Assembly: GCF_900143565.1 (NCBI RefSeq) | Contig: NZ_FREX01000009.1 | Coordinates: forward strand, 62,001 to 126,000 | DNA from: Pseudovibrio sp. Alg231-02 | GTDB lineage: Bacteria; Pseudomonadota; Alphaproteobacteria; Rhizobiales; Stappiaceae | Reading direction: 5' to 3' | Length of the DNA stretch: 64,000 bases | Part shown: positions 18,195-27,943 of the stretch, in pieces | Layout: the number at the start of each line of letters is the position of its first letter | Position numbering within the stretch: position 1 is the first letter of the stretch | Program-made: the position numbers and the translations under genes | Notes under the pieces: generated by a model | What the model was told of the DNA's origin: nothing | Database searches by the model: none | What the model saw: only the letters and a program-made list of their open reading frames with translations

Positions 18195-19259
18195 TCATTC
18201 ATCAGGTTTTCGTCCTGTAATTAGTTCTCGTTGCCGTTCACGGCTGATCTGGCCATAGCTTTGCAGGGTCGTCAAAACAGAGGTATGACCTAGGTTCTGG
18301 GAATTTGCTACTAGCTCGGCGATAGAGGTTGATGAGTTTGCGGCATGGCGCGCCAACATATGACGGAAAGAATGCGGGCCGAAGGTTGGCAAACTTGCTT
18401 GGGAGAACGCGTCATTCACTATTTTGCGGACGGGCTCTGTGCTTCTCCATGGACGGCGCTTGAAACCATCAGCTTTGAAGCCCGTATTAGCTTGTGCGAT
18501 GATGGCTGTGGCCGGGAATAGTGGATCATCGGGCCCAAAGAGCATTTCCTGGTCAAGGTGCCTGATCCATTGGGCTAAAACAGATTCTGCTTCTTCAAAG
18601 TTCTTCATGAAAAAGGTGTCGATGCTCTTGCCGAACTTGGTTGCGACCTCGCGCGGGTTCTGTGTAATTGAACGTTCCACCAGATCGACGTGTTTGACCC
18701 TTAATGAAATCAGAGCGGCTACGCGAATACCTGTTAGGCAAAGCAGGGCAAAAACGGCCTTGTCACGGAGTTCGCATGGGGTTCTATCTGGAAGCAAGGA
18801 CAAGGCGTGTTTGGCTTGATTGATGCTGGGCGCAGGGCGCGGGGGTGCCGCGCGCGCCTCTGCTTCGTCACGGCGGGAGAGCTTAAAGTAGTCGGCGTCT
18901 GATGGTTTGATCCGACTGCGAAAGCCATCTTGCTGAGATAACCAAAGTACAAACTCGCGTAATGTTGCTAAAATCGCCCGCGTTGTAGACTTGCCCAATG
19001 GCTTGCCAGTGGTGCTTTTGAACTGCTCTAGAAAAGTGCGAAATTCCATGGCCCATTCGATATGGAATCGAGCGAAATCCTTGCGCCCATTCCAGACGTC
19101 GAAACGTTCTAATGCAGACAGTTCTTTATCGAGTGATTTCTCTGAGAGCTGCCGCGCAAATTTTCGGTAGTCTAAAAATTGGCGCTTGATCCGCTCATTT
19201 TGTTCATTAGGCCGCCTGCTCATGTCTATCTCCTGTGGGTCGCTAAATCGGTGACTCAA
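18195..19259 (-). CDS. Tyrosine recombinase (phage/XerC-type integrase)
   Basis: The 354-residue protein has an N-terminal SAM-like core-binding domain and a C-terminal catalytic domain. The active-site residues are visible: the Arg of LTGIRVAALISL, the HxxR of HSFRHMLARH, the His of LGHTSVLTTL and the Tyr of QSYGQI. It lies just inside the tRNA-proximal end of the island. It is a different subgroup from the P4-type integrase at the other end. It may act with the two small HTH proteins upstream of it. Confidence 0.9.
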   Translation of the reverse strand: MSHRFSDPQEIDMSRRPNEQNERIKRQFLDYRKFARQLSEKSLDKELSALERFDVWNGRKDFARFHIEWAMEFRTFLEQFKSTTGKPLGKSTTRAILATLREFVLWLSQQDGFRSRIKPSDADYFKLSRRDEAEARAAPPRPAPSINQAKHALSLLPDRTPCELRDKAVFALLCLTGIRVAALISLRVKHVDLVERSITQNPREVATKFGKSIDTFFMKNFEEAESVLAQWIRHLDQEMLFGPDDPLFPATAIIAQANTGFKADGFKRRPWRSTEPVRKIVNDAFSQASLPTFGPHSFRHMLARHAANSSTSIAELVANSQNLGHTSVLTTLQSYGQISRERQRELITGRKPDE

Positions 19260-19315
19260 AACCTGACAATCGGCCTAGGCGCGAAGTGGAAGAACAAGGG
19301 GAGCAGTGTCCACCA

Positions 19316-19741
19316 CTATAATGCGGTCTCATGCCGCTTGATTGTAAGGTCAAGAGTCTGCGCGATTTCGGGAATACTCGCCTCTGCTATGGGCTTAGAA
19401 AGCACCGTTTCGCAGACTTCGCAGAGTGCGGTAAGCATGGCCCGTCTTCCTTTGATGTTGCAATCTGCAATCCTGCCTGCGGCCTGTTGTGGCTGTCTGC
19501 AACGGACACAATAAAATTCATCTGAGGCTGTTTTAGCTTTCCTACCCTGACGCTGGGCCTTGATGAAGTCTAATAGGTCGTCACCACGTACCAACGCCGG
19601 ACGCTCCTTGTCCATGATCGCCAGACCTTTGGCCACCCAACTGCGAACGGTGCGTGGTGAGACGCCGGTGACCCCCGCCGCCTCGTTGATGGTGTAGGTG
19701 CGGAAGGATTTGATCCCTCTCAGGCGCGCTTGCTTTGGCAT
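19316..19741 (-). CDS. HTH protein with C-terminal zinc-ribbon-like cysteines
   Basis: This 141-residue protein has a MerR/excisionase-like winged HTH near residues 15-45 (YTINEAAGVTGVSPRTVRSW). A downstream region carries two cysteine pairs, YCVRC and CEVC, likely a zinc ribbon. It sits between the recombinase and the excisionase-like gene, with small gaps on the same strand. A role in control or directionality of recombination is likely but inferred; a phage-type transcription regulator is the alternative. Confidence 0.7.
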   Translation of the reverse strand: MPKQARLRGIKSFRTYTINEAAGVTGVSPRTVRSWVAKGLAIMDKERPALVRGDDLLDFIKAQRQGRKAKTASDEFYCVRCRQPQQAAGRIADCNIKGRRAMLTALCEVCETVLSKPIAEASIPEIAQTLDLTIKRHETAL

Positions 19742-19751
19742 GTCGCATCCT

Positions 19752-19967
19752 TCACGCGCCTGGCGTTTGCTGGTTCTTCTTCAACCATGTGCGCAAGGCC
19801 TCAATTGTGATCAGACGGCGGGTGCCGATCTTGACGCTTACGAGGTCGCCAGAAGATAGTGCAGCGTAGAGCGTGGTGCGCCCAATGCTGCATAGGCGCG
19901 CAGCTTCATTTGGCGAAACTGCCAGAACTTGTGCCGCTTGCGTGATGAGTTCGATTGATTCCGTCAT
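19752..19967 (-). CDS. Excisionase-family DNA-binding protein
   Basis: This 71-residue protein is one HTH domain of the excisionase/AlpA type. VSPNEAARLCSIGRTTLYAA is the helix-turn-helix, and VKIGTRRLITIEALRTWLKK is the typical strand-helix end. It lies 10 bp before the HTH/zinc-ribbon gene. Such small proteins control excision and integrase expression in islands. Which of the two recombinases it serves is unknown. Confidence 0.85.
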   Translation of the reverse strand: MTESIELITQAAQVLAVSPNEAARLCSIGRTTLYAALSSGDLVSVKIGTRRLITIEALRTWLKKNQQTPGA

Positions 19968-20048
19968 TGCCCATACTCCTTTGTTTGGGTATGGGCGAAC
20001 GATGGCGGATTAAACTTGGACAGAAACAGGCCGAAGGTTCTTATTCAG

Positions 20049-20867
20049 TTATTCACCAGCTCGCGCTTTGGTCACGTAGCTCTTGATAGATGGCAGTGAA
20101 GGCATTTTATCAATCGTGTCTCGGCTGTTAAGGATTGACTGAATGGCTTGGGCTTCCTCATTGCGCCCCAGCAATGCGGAGCCATCCTCTATTCGCGACT
20201 GGATAAGGGGCTCGAGAATACCTTTGTATCGGTTGGGTGCCCCGCCTGGGTTCTTTCGTGGAACTTCCACAATCTCGCGTGGATCGGAGAGTACGGAAAA
20301 TCCAGACTGATCAGGTGCCAATCCGATCACATCAGAAAGCAGGACCGTTTTTGTGTTTGGGAGTGGTAAGGTGCCTGCTGCCGTCAGAACCAAACTGTAT
20401 GGCGTGGAAACCTCACGGGCGAGCGCTGACAAAACCGCCATAGCGTCTTTTTCGTCTAGTAAGGTAGGGTGGAGGTAAAGTGAAATGTCTCCTCCTTCTG
20501 ATGGTAAAGCACCAATGCGCCAAGTTTCACCGTGCACTGGGGAGGATTTGCAGCGCTTGCAGCCAAAAGCATTTGCTAGGCCTGAAACAACGGCCTGCAG
20601 ATCAGTATACAAACCTGTAAGAGATGCGCGTTCAGGCTCTAAGAATCCAAGCGTTGGGCAAAAATATCCGTATCTATTCGTGTCAAACACGAGTTCGGCG
20701 TCATGTGGCCAATCGCATTCCTCGCACACCACGGACTGCACAAATCCCATTTCGCGAATGTAGCCATGGCGTAGCAGTTCAGGAAAGCCAGGCCGTTCTC
20801 TAAACGTGAATGCCGAGGCCTTTGCTCCCAGCGCTATGACTTCACTGAGTAGCTCAATGGCGACCAA
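20049..20867 (-). CDS. Unknown island protein with cysteine pairs (second gene of a pair)
   Basis: I do not recognise this 272-residue protein. Near residue 48 it has VVCEECDWP and, about 20 residues on, YGYFCP. Near residue 100 GCKRCKSSP adds another CxxC pair, which suggests zinc binding. A Pro- and Gly-containing NPGGAPNRYKGILEPLIQSR segment and a basic tail follow. The first codon is TTG, directly after the TGA of the gene at 20868-22088, which suggests strict co-translation. Confidence 0.7.
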   Translation of the reverse strand: MVAIELLSEVIALGAKASAFTFRERPGFPELLRHGYIREMGFVQSVVCEECDWPHDAELVFDTNRYGYFCPTLGFLEPERASLTGLYTDLQAVVSGLANAFGCKRCKSSPVHGETWRIGALPSEGGDISLYLHPTLLDEKDAMAVLSALAREVSTPYSLVLTAAGTLPLPNTKTVLLSDVIGLAPDQSGFSVLSDPREIVEVPRKNPGGAPNRYKGILEPLIQSRIEDGSALLGRNEEAQAIQSILNSRDTIDKMPSLPSIKSYVTKARAGE

Positions 20868-22088
20868 TCAACTCTCCCCAAGCCCATCACCCTCTTGCGT
20901 ACGTGGAGCAAGAAGCCCCCAGCGTTCCAAAAGAGAAAATGCAAACTGCCGATCCTGCTCTGTCTTGTTCGGTAGCGTTGTTGTGTTAGGTGTCCGCAGC
21001 GTGACCGTTAATGTACGTCGCCGCTTTCCCTCTGTCGCAGCCAGGATAATTCGCAGCGTTGCACCAGTGATTTGCCAGCCCGCAGCTTTCAGCGGGGAGG
21101 TGTTGCCAAATCGTCTTTCCAAAAACTGGTAGATGGTTTCATCTTCTCCACGCCTTTCCATGTGCATGAAGCCTCCTCCAGTTGAAAAGAAGTTAAGCGA
21201 TGAAACTTCAATGCGGTCGATCCCGTCAGCAGGTTCAACGTCGAAGTCTGGAGCGCTTCGTAGAATGTTCAGCATGACATCGCGGCGCGGAGTTTCAATC
21301 GGCGTGGCTGATTGTGGAGCAAAATTTTTGGCAAAGGCATTCGCGTAATCGTCGCGAATGCGCTTTCCCCCTTTAGCGCAGATTTCGACGATCCGCTCTT
21401 TCGCGTCGCAAGCGATCCCAACTTCCAGAACTTTTTGGACCGTCTGCCTTTCGAGCGTTTCAGATGCACCAAATGCCAATTCACTCTCTGGTCGTTCCTC
21501 CACATAGATTGTGGCCTGGATTATTTCCGTTTCTTCCCCGGTGATTGAGTTTATCCGAATGGATTTATACCAATCAGCTTCACGTTTACGGTGATCTGGC
21601 AGATCGAGAATCTTTATTGCATCTGCCAGAAAGACCTCGCGCGCGCGTTCGTCGTCTAGGGTCCAAGGTTTTCCATCGTCCTCAAATTGAAACGCGGACC
21701 ATTGCTTGCCGCCGGTCTTTCGCATCAGAGACGATTGTGCCGCAATTCTGTCAATTATCTCGGGGTGATCTACAGCAAGCATCAATAGAATATCTTGAAG
21801 CCCTTCAAAGCCTTCCAGCTCGATGCCATGCCCAGCGCAAACCTGTTCCGCACTCACCAGACAGCTCTTATTCGCCAAGCTGGCAAGATGATCCAACTCA
21901 GCTTTCAAATTGTCTTGTTTCCGGTCTGGCAAACTGTCAAGTAGCTCTTCGATTGATAGGACCAATGCGCCACCGCGTCCGCTGCTTGTCCAATCAAAAC
22001 TTTCAGGAACGATAACGCTTCGCGCCTCAAAAAAGCGCATCAGTCTTTGTGAGGGCGACTTGCGAATAAAGCCGCTGAAACTGCCCAT
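20868..22088 (-). CDS. Unknown island protein (first gene of a pair)
   Basis: I do not recognise this 406-residue protein. It is acidic in the middle, with WTLDDERAREVFLADAIK and IQATIYVEERPESELAFGA, and a long helix-rich centre. The C-terminal part has FFSTGGGFMHMERRGEDETI. No signal peptide, membrane segment or known motif is visible. It is preceded by 266 gene-free bases and followed without a gap by the cysteine-pair protein, so the two probably work together. It lies between the excisionase genes and hsdR, where accessory defence genes often sit. Confidence 0.7.
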   Translation of the reverse strand: MGSFSGFIRKSPSQRLMRFFEARSVIVPESFDWTSSGRGGALVLSIEELLDSLPDRKQDNLKAELDHLASLANKSCLVSAEQVCAGHGIELEGFEGLQDILLMLAVDHPEIIDRIAAQSSLMRKTGGKQWSAFQFEDDGKPWTLDDERAREVFLADAIKILDLPDHRKREADWYKSIRINSITGEETEIIQATIYVEERPESELAFGASETLERQTVQKVLEVGIACDAKERIVEICAKGGKRIRDDYANAFAKNFAPQSATPIETPRRDVMLNILRSAPDFDVEPADGIDRIEVSSLNFFSTGGGFMHMERRGEDETIYQFLERRFGNTSPLKAAGWQITGATLRIILAATEGKRRRTLTVTLRTPNTTTLPNKTEQDRQFAFSLLERWGLLAPRTQEGDGLGES

Positions 22089-22354
22089 ATTTAGTGCCCT
22101 GTGTGAAATACTTAAGTAAATATAGTATTCACCGGCGTTCAGTGCAACTCGTACGCGTGCGGGATGTGTAAAACTTACGCTACGGCATCTATACTAAGCT
22201 TATGCGAGTGCTCATAGCATCCGATACGTTCCAACCGGCACCCACAGGGGAATAGATCAACCCTCAAAGCGTTTAACTTGAAAGCAGCTATCCACCCTAG
22301 GGCGCACTCAAATTGCGTATCGTTTTTGCCAAGTTCAGAGCTTCGGCCCTGCTG

Positions 22355-25300
22355 TTAGGCCACATAGTCGAATTCTGCGCTCCAGTTTTCACTCAACGCC
22401 TCAGCCTGTTTCAGGCACAATTCAATAGCTTCATCGGCCCTATCAGGCGGATACCGCCATTTTCTCAGCGCTCGTCGAACAAGATTGCGAAGTTTTGCTC
22501 TAACGTTATCACGAACCTGCCAATCCACAGTGGTACTCTTCCTGAGTTGTGCCGTGACGTATTTCGCGAGTTCCCTAAGATTGTTATCGCCAAGCTCTTT
22601 CACTGCTGATTCATTTTGAATAAGAGCGCGATAGAAGGCTATTTCATCTGGGTTCAAACCGGACTTTGCAGCCAGATCTGCATCTTCGGCCATATCTTTA
22701 GCCATCTTAATCAGCTCTTCGATTACCTGAGCAGTTTCAATTGCACGGTTATGGTACTTGCGCAGTGTCTCCAGAATCCGGTCAGAGTATTTCTTCTCTG
22801 ACACAACATCAGTTTTCATTCGTGCTTTTACTTCGTCGCGTAGCAGGCGCTCCAGCAAGTCAACGGCTAGGTTTTTTTCCTTTAAATTCGCCACATCTTC
22901 CATGAATTCAGGCGACAGCAATCCAATATTTGGCTTATCCAGCCCAACCAGTTTGAAGATATCATCTACGCCTTCAGCAACAATTGCGTTGTCAATAATC
23001 TGTTTCAGAGCGGAGTTCTTCTCTTCATCCGTTCTGCGCTTATCGACGGTTGTGAATTTGGCAATGGCGTTCTTGATGGCACTTAGAAAGGCGATTTCCT
23101 TTTTAAGCGGCGCAACTTCATCCAAGGTGCTGCACAGTGTATAGGCCTTGCTGATAGCGGCCATAACATCAAGAAAACGCTTCTTGCCGTCCAGTTTTTC
23201 ACCATCTCCTTTGGCCGCTAGGATGTGGTTCATTGCTCCAGGCAGCAGCTGCAAGGCCTTGTCTTCAAAAGCGCTGTAATCGAAGCCATGCAGAATACCG
23301 CGAACCACGTCCATTTTCTCCAGCAAGATGGCATAGGCTTCATGGGTATCATGGGTCGGCTTACCCTTACCGTTTGACCCCGTGTATGCTTTCAAGGCTT
23401 GTTTCAGCTCACTGGCGATACCAATGTAATCGACCACCAGCCCGCCAGGCTTGTCTTTGAACACTCGATTGACGCGAGCGATGGCCTGCATCAAATTGTG
23501 CCCCTTCATGGGCTTATCGATGTACATGGTATGGCAGTTGGGCGCATCAAAGCCTGTTAGCCACATGTCTCGCACGATCACCAGCTGCAAAGGGTCGTTC
23601 ACGTCCTTAAATCGCTTCTCAAACAGCTTCTTCGTTTCTTTGCTGTAAACGTGTGGGCGCAGCTTCTCTTTGTCCGAGGCAGATCCCGTCATGACGATTT
23701 TGATGGCACCCTTGGCCGTATCCTCATCATGCCACTCTGGTTTTAGAGCGACGATAGCATCGTACATATCCACGCAGATTTCGCGGCTCATGCAGACAAT
23801 CATACCTTTCCCAGGCATGCTTGCGGTACGCTCATCAAAGTGCTCAACTAGGTCTTTGCCAATCTCGGCAATCCTAGCCTCGCTCCCGACAAGTTTTTCT
23901 AGGTTTGACCACTGAGATTTGGCTTTCTCACGCGCAGAGACGTCCTCTTCATCTTCGATGACCTCGTCTACGTCATGATTTAGTTTTTCAATCTCGTCTG
24001 CATTTATATCCAGCTTGGCCAAACGGGATTCATAGTAGATCGGGACTGTTGCGCCATCATCGACAGCATCTTGAATGTCATAGACTGAAACATAGTCGCC
24101 AAAGACGGCGCGTGTATCTTTGTCGCCAACCTCAACAGGCGTTCCGGTGAAACCGATGAAAGACGCGCCCGGCAAGGCATCTCGCATGTGTTTTGAATAC
24201 CCGAAGGTATACTTGCCGGTTTTTACGTTGAACTTGGCTTTGTCGCCATATTGGCTTCGGTGAGCTTCATCACTCACAACAACAATATTCTTACGCTCAC
24301 TTAAAACCGGGTGCGCGGTCTCATTACTTTCCAGCGCAAATTTTTGAATAGTGGTAAATATGATCCCGCCAGACTGGCGCGCAGCCAGAATTTCTCGCAG
24401 TTCTTCGCGGCCACCAGCTTGACTTGGTGTTTGCTTCAGCGTTTCCGCCGCCATGCCAAAGGTGTCGTAGAGCTGCCCGTCCAAGTCATTGCGATCTGTT
24501 ACAACGACGATTGTGGGGTTATTCATATCCGGCTGAGCCAGCAGCTTACCCGCATAGCACACCATAGAGATCGATTTACCAGACCCCTGGGTATGCCAAA
24601 CAACACCGGCTTTACCTGCATTCTCGCCTTGCACTTTCGTTGCTGAGACGGTGGCGTCTACCGCCGCTCGAACTGCGTGGAACTGATGATAGCCCGCAAT
24701 CTTCTTGATGGTGACATCGCCGTCTTGTTCAAACAAAACAAAGTGGTGGATGTAGTCTAATAGTAACTCAGGCTGGAAGAAGCCTTTAACCAGCGTCTCT
24801 AAAGCATATTCAAAGTGCGGCCTGTCTTTTTCATGGGCGACAGTGCGCCATGCCATAAACCGCTCTTTGTTTGCGGTAAGTGATCCCACACGCGCATTTA
24901 TGCCATCGCTGACAACCAAGGCCTCATTGAAAGCAAAGAGATCCGGGAGTTCTTCCTTGTAGGTCTGCAGCTGTTGATAGGCAGACCATATATCTGCATT
25001 TTTGTCCGCAGGGTTTTTCAACTCCAATACCGAAACAGGCAGGCCATTGATAAACACAATCACATCGGGGCGGCGGTTCCCTTTCGATCCGGTAATCGTG
25101 TATTGATTGACAACAAGGAACTGGTTGTTGTTGGCTCTGTCAAAATCAATCAAGCGAACGTAGTCGGTTTTCTCTTCACCGGAGGCATCCTTGAACGTGA
25201 CTTTCACACCTTCCAACAAATACTGATGGAATGCCTTGTTGTTCTTAATCAGGATTGGTGTTTCTGGCTTTGCCAGATGGTGACCAACTTGTTCCAGCGT

Positions 25301-25489
25301 CGCCGATGGAATGTGCGGGTTGATAACTTTGAGACGGTCAATCAAGCGGTCATGCAGGATAATTTGCCGATAATCCGCACGTTCTGAGGCGTTCCCATCC
25401 GGTGCAATGTCATAACCGCAGATATAGTCGTATCCAATGGATTGAAACCAATCGAGGCACAGCTGTTCTAGTTGATCTTCGGTTATCAT
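22355..25489 (-). CDS. hsdR: Type I restriction endonuclease subunit R
   Basis: HsdR is the ATP-dependent translocating and cleaving subunit of a type I RM system. The N-terminal nuclease region includes VSVLELKNPADKNADIW, the ExK part of the PD-(D/E)xK site. Walker A is VWHTQGSGKSISM near residue 300, DEAH is VVSDEAHRSQYG near 405, and GFTGTPVEVGD follows. The C-terminal helical region contacts the methylase. At 1044 residues it has full length. It starts 6 bases after the SIR2 gene, in one operon with hsdM and hsdS, with GGAG before the ATG. Confidence 0.95.
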   Translation of the reverse strand: MITEDQLEQLCLDWFQSIGYDYICGYDIAPDGNASERADYRQIILHDRLIDRLKVINPHIPSATLEQVGHHLAKPETPILIKNNKAFHQYLLEGVKVTFKDASGEEKTDYVRLIDFDRANNNQFLVVNQYTITGSKGNRRPDVIVFINGLPVSVLELKNPADKNADIWSAYQQLQTYKEELPDLFAFNEALVVSDGINARVGSLTANKERFMAWRTVAHEKDRPHFEYALETLVKGFFQPELLLDYIHHFVLFEQDGDVTIKKIAGYHQFHAVRAAVDATVSATKVQGENAGKAGVVWHTQGSGKSISMVCYAGKLLAQPDMNNPTIVVVTDRNDLDGQLYDTFGMAAETLKQTPSQAGGREELREILAARQSGGIIFTTIQKFALESNETAHPVLSERKNIVVVSDEAHRSQYGDKAKFNVKTGKYTFGYSKHMRDALPGASFIGFTGTPVEVGDKDTRAVFGDYVSVYDIQDAVDDGATVPIYYESRLAKLDINADEIEKLNHDVDEVIEDEEDVSAREKAKSQWSNLEKLVGSEARIAEIGKDLVEHFDERTASMPGKGMIVCMSREICVDMYDAIVALKPEWHDEDTAKGAIKIVMTGSASDKEKLRPHVYSKETKKLFEKRFKDVNDPLQLVIVRDMWLTGFDAPNCHTMYIDKPMKGHNLMQAIARVNRVFKDKPGGLVVDYIGIASELKQALKAYTGSNGKGKPTHDTHEAYAILLEKMDVVRGILHGFDYSAFEDKALQLLPGAMNHILAAKGDGEKLDGKKRFLDVMAAISKAYTLCSTLDEVAPLKKEIAFLSAIKNAIAKFTTVDKRRTDEEKNSALKQIIDNAIVAEGVDDIFKLVGLDKPNIGLLSPEFMEDVANLKEKNLAVDLLERLLRDEVKARMKTDVVSEKKYSDRILETLRKYHNRAIETAQVIEELIKMAKDMAEDADLAAKSGLNPDEIAFYRALIQNESAVKELGDNNLRELAKYVTAQLRKSTTVDWQVRDNVRAKLRNLVRRALRKWRYPPDRADEAIELCLKQAEALSENWSAEFDYVA

Positions 25490-25494
25490 TAACT

Positions 25495-26508
25495 TTACTC
25501 CGCCATTAATGAAAATAAAGATTCAATTGAAATATCGTGCTCATCCTCGGGATACCAAATTGGAAATATATTTGCGTGAGCAAGTTCTTTCTTTCGAGCA
25601 ATACGATCATCACCTTCTCTTAATTCCAAAAATGCGTAATGTCTTGGTAAATTACTTGATCCATGTTCCTTAACCATTTCAACCATAGACTGAATAGTTC
25701 GATCAACATTTAGACTACATCCTAGAAAAATAAGAGACTGGCCAAATAGTATCCGATTAAAGAAGTCTTTAACGTCACTGTTATTGGCGTAAGCTAAATC
25801 ATATTCATTTTTCAGCAATACTCGCTCGCCCACGAACTCACAGCTTCCGTGTAGCTTTAATAGCAGCCGGCTACCGGTTGCTATTAAACGAGTGACTTCT
25901 TTTAGTGTCTTTCCGCTTCTTACCAGATCAAAATTTTGGTTGGCATCACCGAAGACCTGCTCAATGAGACCATCAAAGTTTGTCGTTACGATAGAAGATT
26001 TCGGGAACAACCTCGGCAGATAATGTATTGCACCGGAAACCTCTTTCTCTGACTTAAAAACTGACTCTAGTAATTCATTGAAACCTGCCGCAGTCATATC
26101 ATCATGCAGCTCTTGCGCGGCCTCCTCGTACATTCCATCACCGAGAAGTTTTTTCAAAACCTCTTCGGTCACATGTGACTCATTGCAAGCATCATATAAA
26201 AACTTAGTCCAACTTGGGTAGCCGCTGGGCATTGACATGCCAGCGCCAATAAATGGCATCAGCTTTCCATTGTCAAAAGTTCTACGGAGCTGCTCAAAAC
26301 GGTTTGCGTTATCGTAGCAACCGAGAATCTCTTTGGCTGTTTCCACCAGTCTTTCAGATCGCTGTGTTGACCAATCTTCAAAACTTACCTCATAAGAACG
26401 AGGCTCTAATTCTCCCAGTATTCGACTGCGCTGGAATTGTAAGCCGATTATCTCCACATCTCCATCGTCATTCAGTTCGTCATCATAAAGCGACTTCAGA
26501 AATTTCAT
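25495..26508 (-). CDS. SIR2-like domain protein inside the type I RM operon
   Basis: The 337-residue protein carries a SIR2-type Rossmann domain. MPFIGAGMSMPSGYPSW is near residues 84-100, VTTNFDGLIE near 174-183, LLKLHGSCE near 216-224 and LIFLGCS near 260-266. These are the NAD-binding and catalytic features (Asn/Asp of TTNFD, His of KLHGS). Defence SIR2 proteins deplete NAD to abort infection. I take the ATG at 26508, one base after the hsdS stop, preceded by GGGGG. The gene is AT-rich relative to hsdM and hsdR. About 80 N-terminal residues are unassigned and could couple it to HsdS or HsdM. It is not a canonical part of a type I RM. Confidence 0.88.
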   Translation of the reverse strand: MKFLKSLYDDELNDDGDVEIIGLQFQRSRILGELEPRSYEVSFEDWSTQRSERLVETAKEILGCYDNANRFEQLRRTFDNGKLMPFIGAGMSMPSGYPSWTKFLYDACNESHVTEEVLKKLLGDGMYEEAAQELHDDMTAAGFNELLESVFKSEKEVSGAIHYLPRLFPKSSIVTTNFDGLIEQVFGDANQNFDLVRSGKTLKEVTRLIATGSRLLLKLHGSCEFVGERVLLKNEYDLAYANNSDVKDFFNRILFGQSLIFLGCSLNVDRTIQSMVEMVKEHGSSNLPRHYAFLELREGDDRIARKKELAHANIFPIWYPEDEHDISIESLFSLMAE

Positions 26509-26509
26509 C

Positions 26510-27943
26510 TCAGCCCCCTTTGACAACTTCAGTTGTTAGTTCACCAGAGAGGAGTTTGGGGAGAAGCGTATCTCTTAGAGAGGCTAATTTGTCTGCCTCT
26601 GAACAAGAAATAAAAATTTTATCCATTAGCGGGTTTACTAAATCATTGAAGGCAGCAAGTAGTTCTTTTGAGGGAGCTAGCATTTCTATCGAACGCAACG
26701 TTTTTAAAGACAGGTACTTTTGTGTGGTTCCCGCCATTCTGGCTTCCAGATATGCTTTCATTTTTGGAGATTTGAGAAGTAAATAGAAATAATTTCTAAG
26801 TTGCTCAACTTCTGAAGTTCGAAAAAGGCCAATATTTTTAATCGCGAAGTTTACTTCAGGTTGTAACACAAAGTAAGACACACCCACTGTGCCGATCATT
26901 GTCAGTAAAATATCATACTGTTCAACTCTGCTACGTTTATTTATCTTTCTAAAATCTTCATCGGAAATCAGATACGCGTCTTCAATTTTCAAAACACCCG
27001 AAGTTATGTGTTTTGATGTCACCAAAGGATAACCAATCTCTGATTTTTTTGGCGAATCATGAGTGCCATCTCGAACATCCAAAACATCACCAGTCAGCTT
27101 TATTGCCCACCCCTGCGGAATCTCACCGAGTTCGGAGTCTTCCATAGCATCAGGGAAGAGGGCGGCGGCGGTGGAGAGGGTTTGGAGCTGTTCGGGGGCG
27201 AGCGTGTCGAGATGCTCTGTGGTTTTTCCGGCGAGGGCGGCCATGGCGGCGCGGGTGGGGTCTTCTCCGTTTTCCTTGGCTTTGATTTTCGCGCGGGTGG
27301 GATCAAAATCCACAAACCAGCTCTTAAACACCGCCTGCGCCATCTCCTCCAACGTTTGGTTGGTCTGACGGTTGAGGTTCATCTTGCTCGTAGTGTTCAT
27401 CCAAACATTACGAATAAAGTTGATTTCATTTTCTGGGGGCACAAGAATTGGAACTTCACTCAAAATCGAGGTGTTTAGGTTCGGCATCGTTGCTCCGACA
27501 GCACGCCGTGATATCCATTCACGAATTGCTGGATGTGAAAGATAGGCATGAATGTAGCTTGAAGGAACACTGCTATAATCCCCCAGGCTAACCTTCAGGC
27601 AACCAGTGCCACATAGCCAGCCGCTTTCCTTCTCTGAAATAAGAGAACACTTTTCAACATCGCCACGTCGGCTATAAACAATGTCCCCTTCTTTAACTAG
27701 GTATTTTGCAAGCCTATTTGCATCATCTGTAGTAATTCTAGCAATGTCTTCGGTTGAAATGCCTTCGATAGAAATATTCTTCGGCATAATGGACGGTATG
27801 CCAAACTCCACATAATCAGATGCGTGCAATTGGCTACCAAACGGTCCAGTTTGAATGGTTCCCCCTCCGTCGGAACAAAGCTGTCCGAGTGTAGTTAGCT
27901 TCCAATGCTCTGGATAAGGGGTAATTGCAGATTCAACACTCAT
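26510..27943 (-). CDS. hsdS: Type I restriction system specificity subunit S
   Basis: HsdS gives DNA sequence specificity to the methylase and nuclease. This 477-residue protein has two target-recognition domains, around residues 10-170 and 270-440. They are joined by a conserved helical spacer (MAQAVFKSWFVDFDPTRAK and following) and end with a matching helical region, SLRDTLLPKLLSGEL. The spacer DNA near 27150-27340 is GC-rich and the recognition halves are AT-rich, consistent with domain swapping. It overlaps hsdM by 11 bases and touches the SIR2 gene. Confidence 0.93.
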   Translation of the reverse strand: MSVESAITPYPEHWKLTTLGQLCSDGGGTIQTGPFGSQLHASDYVEFGIPSIMPKNISIEGISTEDIARITTDDANRLAKYLVKEGDIVYSRRGDVEKCSLISEKESGWLCGTGCLKVSLGDYSSVPSSYIHAYLSHPAIREWISRRAVGATMPNLNTSILSEVPILVPPENEINFIRNVWMNTTSKMNLNRQTNQTLEEMAQAVFKSWFVDFDPTRAKIKAKENGEDPTRAAMAALAGKTTEHLDTLAPEQLQTLSTAAALFPDAMEDSELGEIPQGWAIKLTGDVLDVRDGTHDSPKKSEIGYPLVTSKHITSGVLKIEDAYLISDEDFRKINKRSRVEQYDILLTMIGTVGVSYFVLQPEVNFAIKNIGLFRTSEVEQLRNYFYLLLKSPKMKAYLEARMAGTTQKYLSLKTLRSIEMLAPSKELLAAFNDLVNPLMDKIFISCSEADKLASLRDTLLPKLLSGELTTEVVKGG

